A stretch of 6,917 nt of DNA from Candidatus Aminicenantota bacterium (GTDB lineage Bacteria > Acidobacteriota > Aminicenantia > JAMOAD01). Shown here one piece after another: positions 6,025-6,917 of the stretch; the stretch's first letter is position 1; each line of letters starts with the position of its first letter. The notes beneath the pieces were generated by a model, which saw only the letters and a program-made list of their open reading frames with translations, had not been told where the DNA came from and did no database searches. The stretch spans positions 1 through 6,917 of the forward strand of contig JALXDT010000103.1 in NCBI GenBank assembly GCA_027070475.1, given 5' to 3'. The translations under genes were made by a program, and so were the position numbers.

Positions 6025-6759
6025 TTACCCTCCTTTCTTTACTTTAAAAAATTCATTTATTTTTGCTCTTAATCTCATTATAGCCTGACTCCTAAGTTGA
6101 GACACTCGAGATTCTGTTATATTCATAACTTTCCCAATTTCCTTTTGATTTAGATCATCATAATAGTAAAGAGAAATTAAAAGTTTTTCTCTCTCCGGTA
6201 ATTCTGAAATAGCCTTTATTAAAGCCTCCCTGAGTTCCTTATAAGTTGTCTTTGTCTCAGGTGATTCTTCTTTCTTATCTTCAAGATAAAAAAGAATAAT
6301 TTCCTCACCATTATCATCTCTTTCACCGGAAGCAAAAAAACTTCCAATATTATTTCCTCTATATAGATAGAGAAGTTCCCTTAACTTTTTTGGATTAATT
6401 CCAAGATATTCAGCAACTTTTTCTTCTGTTGGAGGAATACCATCTTTTTTTTCAAGCTCTAAATATGCTTTTTCTATTTCTTTCTTTTTTTCTCTTGCTG
6501 ACCTTGGAAGCCAATCTAAATTTCTCAGTTCATCCAATATTGCTCCTCTAATCCTAATGGAGGCATAACTCTCGAACTTTATACCAAATTTTTCATCGTA
6601 TTTCCTTATTGCATCTATTAAACCCAATATTCCTGAATTTATTAAATCCTCAAGCTCTATGTTTTTAGGCAATGTACTATGTATCTTTAATGCAATATTT
6701 TTAACTAATGGAAGATGCTTTAAGACAGTTTTTTCAAAATCTCTATTTTTCATTCTCAC
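6025..6759 (-). CDS. fliA: RNA polymerase sigma factor FliA (sigma-28)
   Basis: Sigma-28 directs RNA polymerase to late flagellar, motor and chemotaxis promoters and is normally held by the anti-sigma factor FlgM until the hook is finished. The 244-residue protein has the usual FliA length. Region 2 spans about residues 14-80 (HLPLVKNIA, DLINSGILGLIDAIRKYD, FESYASIRIRGAILDELR). The FliA/WhiG hallmark DWLPRSAR lies at 82-89. Region 3 spans about 94-135 (GIPPTEEKVAEYLGI). Region 4 spans about 185-235, with the -35-reading helix-turn-helix at roughly 202-230 (LNQKEIGKVMNITESRVSQLRSQAIMRLR). The start is uncertain: GTG at 6759 gives MRMKNRD and is preceded directly by an in-frame TGA, while ATG at 6753 gives MKNRD. 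Neither has a good Shine-Dalgarno site, so translation is probably coupled to flhG. The C-terminal KKGG is encoded by the same bases that form the fliM ribosome site. Confidence 0.97.
   Translation of the reverse strand: MRMKNRDFEKTVLKHLPLVKNIALKIHSTLPKNIELEDLINSGILGLIDAIRKYDEKFGIKFESYASIRIRGAILDELRNLDWLPRSAREKKKEIEKAYLELEKKDGIPPTEEKVAEYLGINPKKLRELLYLYRGNNIGSFFASGERDDNGEEIILFYLEDKKEESPETKTTYKELREALIKAISELPEREKLLISLYYYDDLNQKEIGKVMNITESRVSQLRSQAIMRLRAKINEFFKVKKGG
6028..6034 (-). promoter_or_regulatory. Ribosome binding site of fliM inside the end of fliA
   Basis: The minus strand reads AGGAGGG, followed by four bases (TAAT) and the fliM ATG. This is a near-perfect Shine-Dalgarno site lying in the last codons of fliA (the GGA and GGG codons), with the fliA TAA between it and the fliM start. 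Confidence 0.85.
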
Positions 6760-6917
6760 TCAAATTTAACATTTTTTTCCAGCTTTCATTGCTTCTTTCA
6801 GTAGGTTTTACCCACGAAAGTTTGTTTAGCAGTATTCTCGAAAGGTTAGAGAAAGCTCTACTAACTTCACTTTTAGGAAAAGCTTCCAACACAGCTTCTT
6901 GCCTTTTAACTGATTCT
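6743..6917 (-). CDS. flhG: FlhG/FleN-type MinD-like ATPase, C-terminal fragment (5' end outside window)
   Basis: An open frame enters from the right edge and ends at TAG (6743-6745), giving 57 residues that start ESVKRQEAVLEAFPKSEVSR and end NLSENEK. The pattern of a short basic segment, then 'AFPKSEVSRAFSNLSRIL', resembles the C-terminal helix of FlhG/FleN (YlxH) proteins, where a phrase like 'P.S..SRA..NLA..L' follows the Walker ATPase core. FlhG is a membrane-associating MinD-family ATPase that works with the GTPase FlhF to set flagellar number and position, and in some bacteria it contacts the switch proteins. The ATPase motifs are outside the window, so the family call rests on this tail and on the position directly before fliA, a common flhF-flhG-fliA order. 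Its last 17 nt overlap the GTG start chosen for fliA (11 nt if the ATG is used), which suggests coupled translation. Confidence 0.75.
   Translation of the reverse strand, partial: ESVKRQEAVLEAFPKSEVSRAFSNLSRILLNKLSWVKPTERSNESWKKMLNLSENEK

Noticed and set aside
547..6072. Plus-strand open frames of 64-96 codons scattered through the window.
   Set aside because: All lie opposite well-supported minus-strand genes, have shadow-like Ser/Ile/Phe-rich translations, and show no recognisable domain.

Overview
The window comes from an AT-rich bacterium (G+C roughly one third, estimated by eye) and holds the downstream part of a densely packed flagellar and chemotaxis operon, entirely on the minus strand. 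Reading in the direction of transcription (from high to low coordinates), it contains the 3' end of flhG, then fliA (sigma-28), fliM, a CheC/CheX-like plus FliN fusion (fliY-type), cheR, two tandem HDOD-domain genes, cheB, and a small membrane-anchored coiled-coil gene. Neighbouring genes overlap by 4-17 nt, abut, or are 1-4 nt apart, so one polycistronic mRNA with translational coupling is the simplest reading. No rRNA, tRNA, mobile element or CRISPR array was seen, and no intergenic gap longer than 82 nt exists.

The gene products form one functional set. FlhG controls flagellar number and placement. FliA transcribes late flagellar genes. FliM and the FliN-domain protein build the switch C-ring that receives CheY-P. 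The CheC/CheX-like half of the FliN protein carries one intact CheY-P phosphatase signature, so signal removal may be built into the switch. CheR and CheB methylate and demethylate receptors for adaptation. CheA, CheW, CheY and CheD are not in the window and must be encoded elsewhere. The two HDOD proteins between cheR and cheB are the least understood members. Both retain much of the HD metal-binding signature. The last gene resembles, by layout and position, the SwrB type of protein found near sigD in Bacillus, but that link is inference.

The left end (about 1-100) is a run of A/T homopolymers on either side of the last stop codon, including a 23-nt T run and a 14-bp direct repeat that re-creates the gene's 3' end in another frame. 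No GC-rich hairpin terminator is visible there.

Taxonomy: FlhG-FliA-FliM order, strong GGAGG ribosome sites, low G+C and a FliY-type switch protein would fit several deep-branching or thermophilic lineages, or Firmicutes-like ones. The sequence alone does not let me name the organism.
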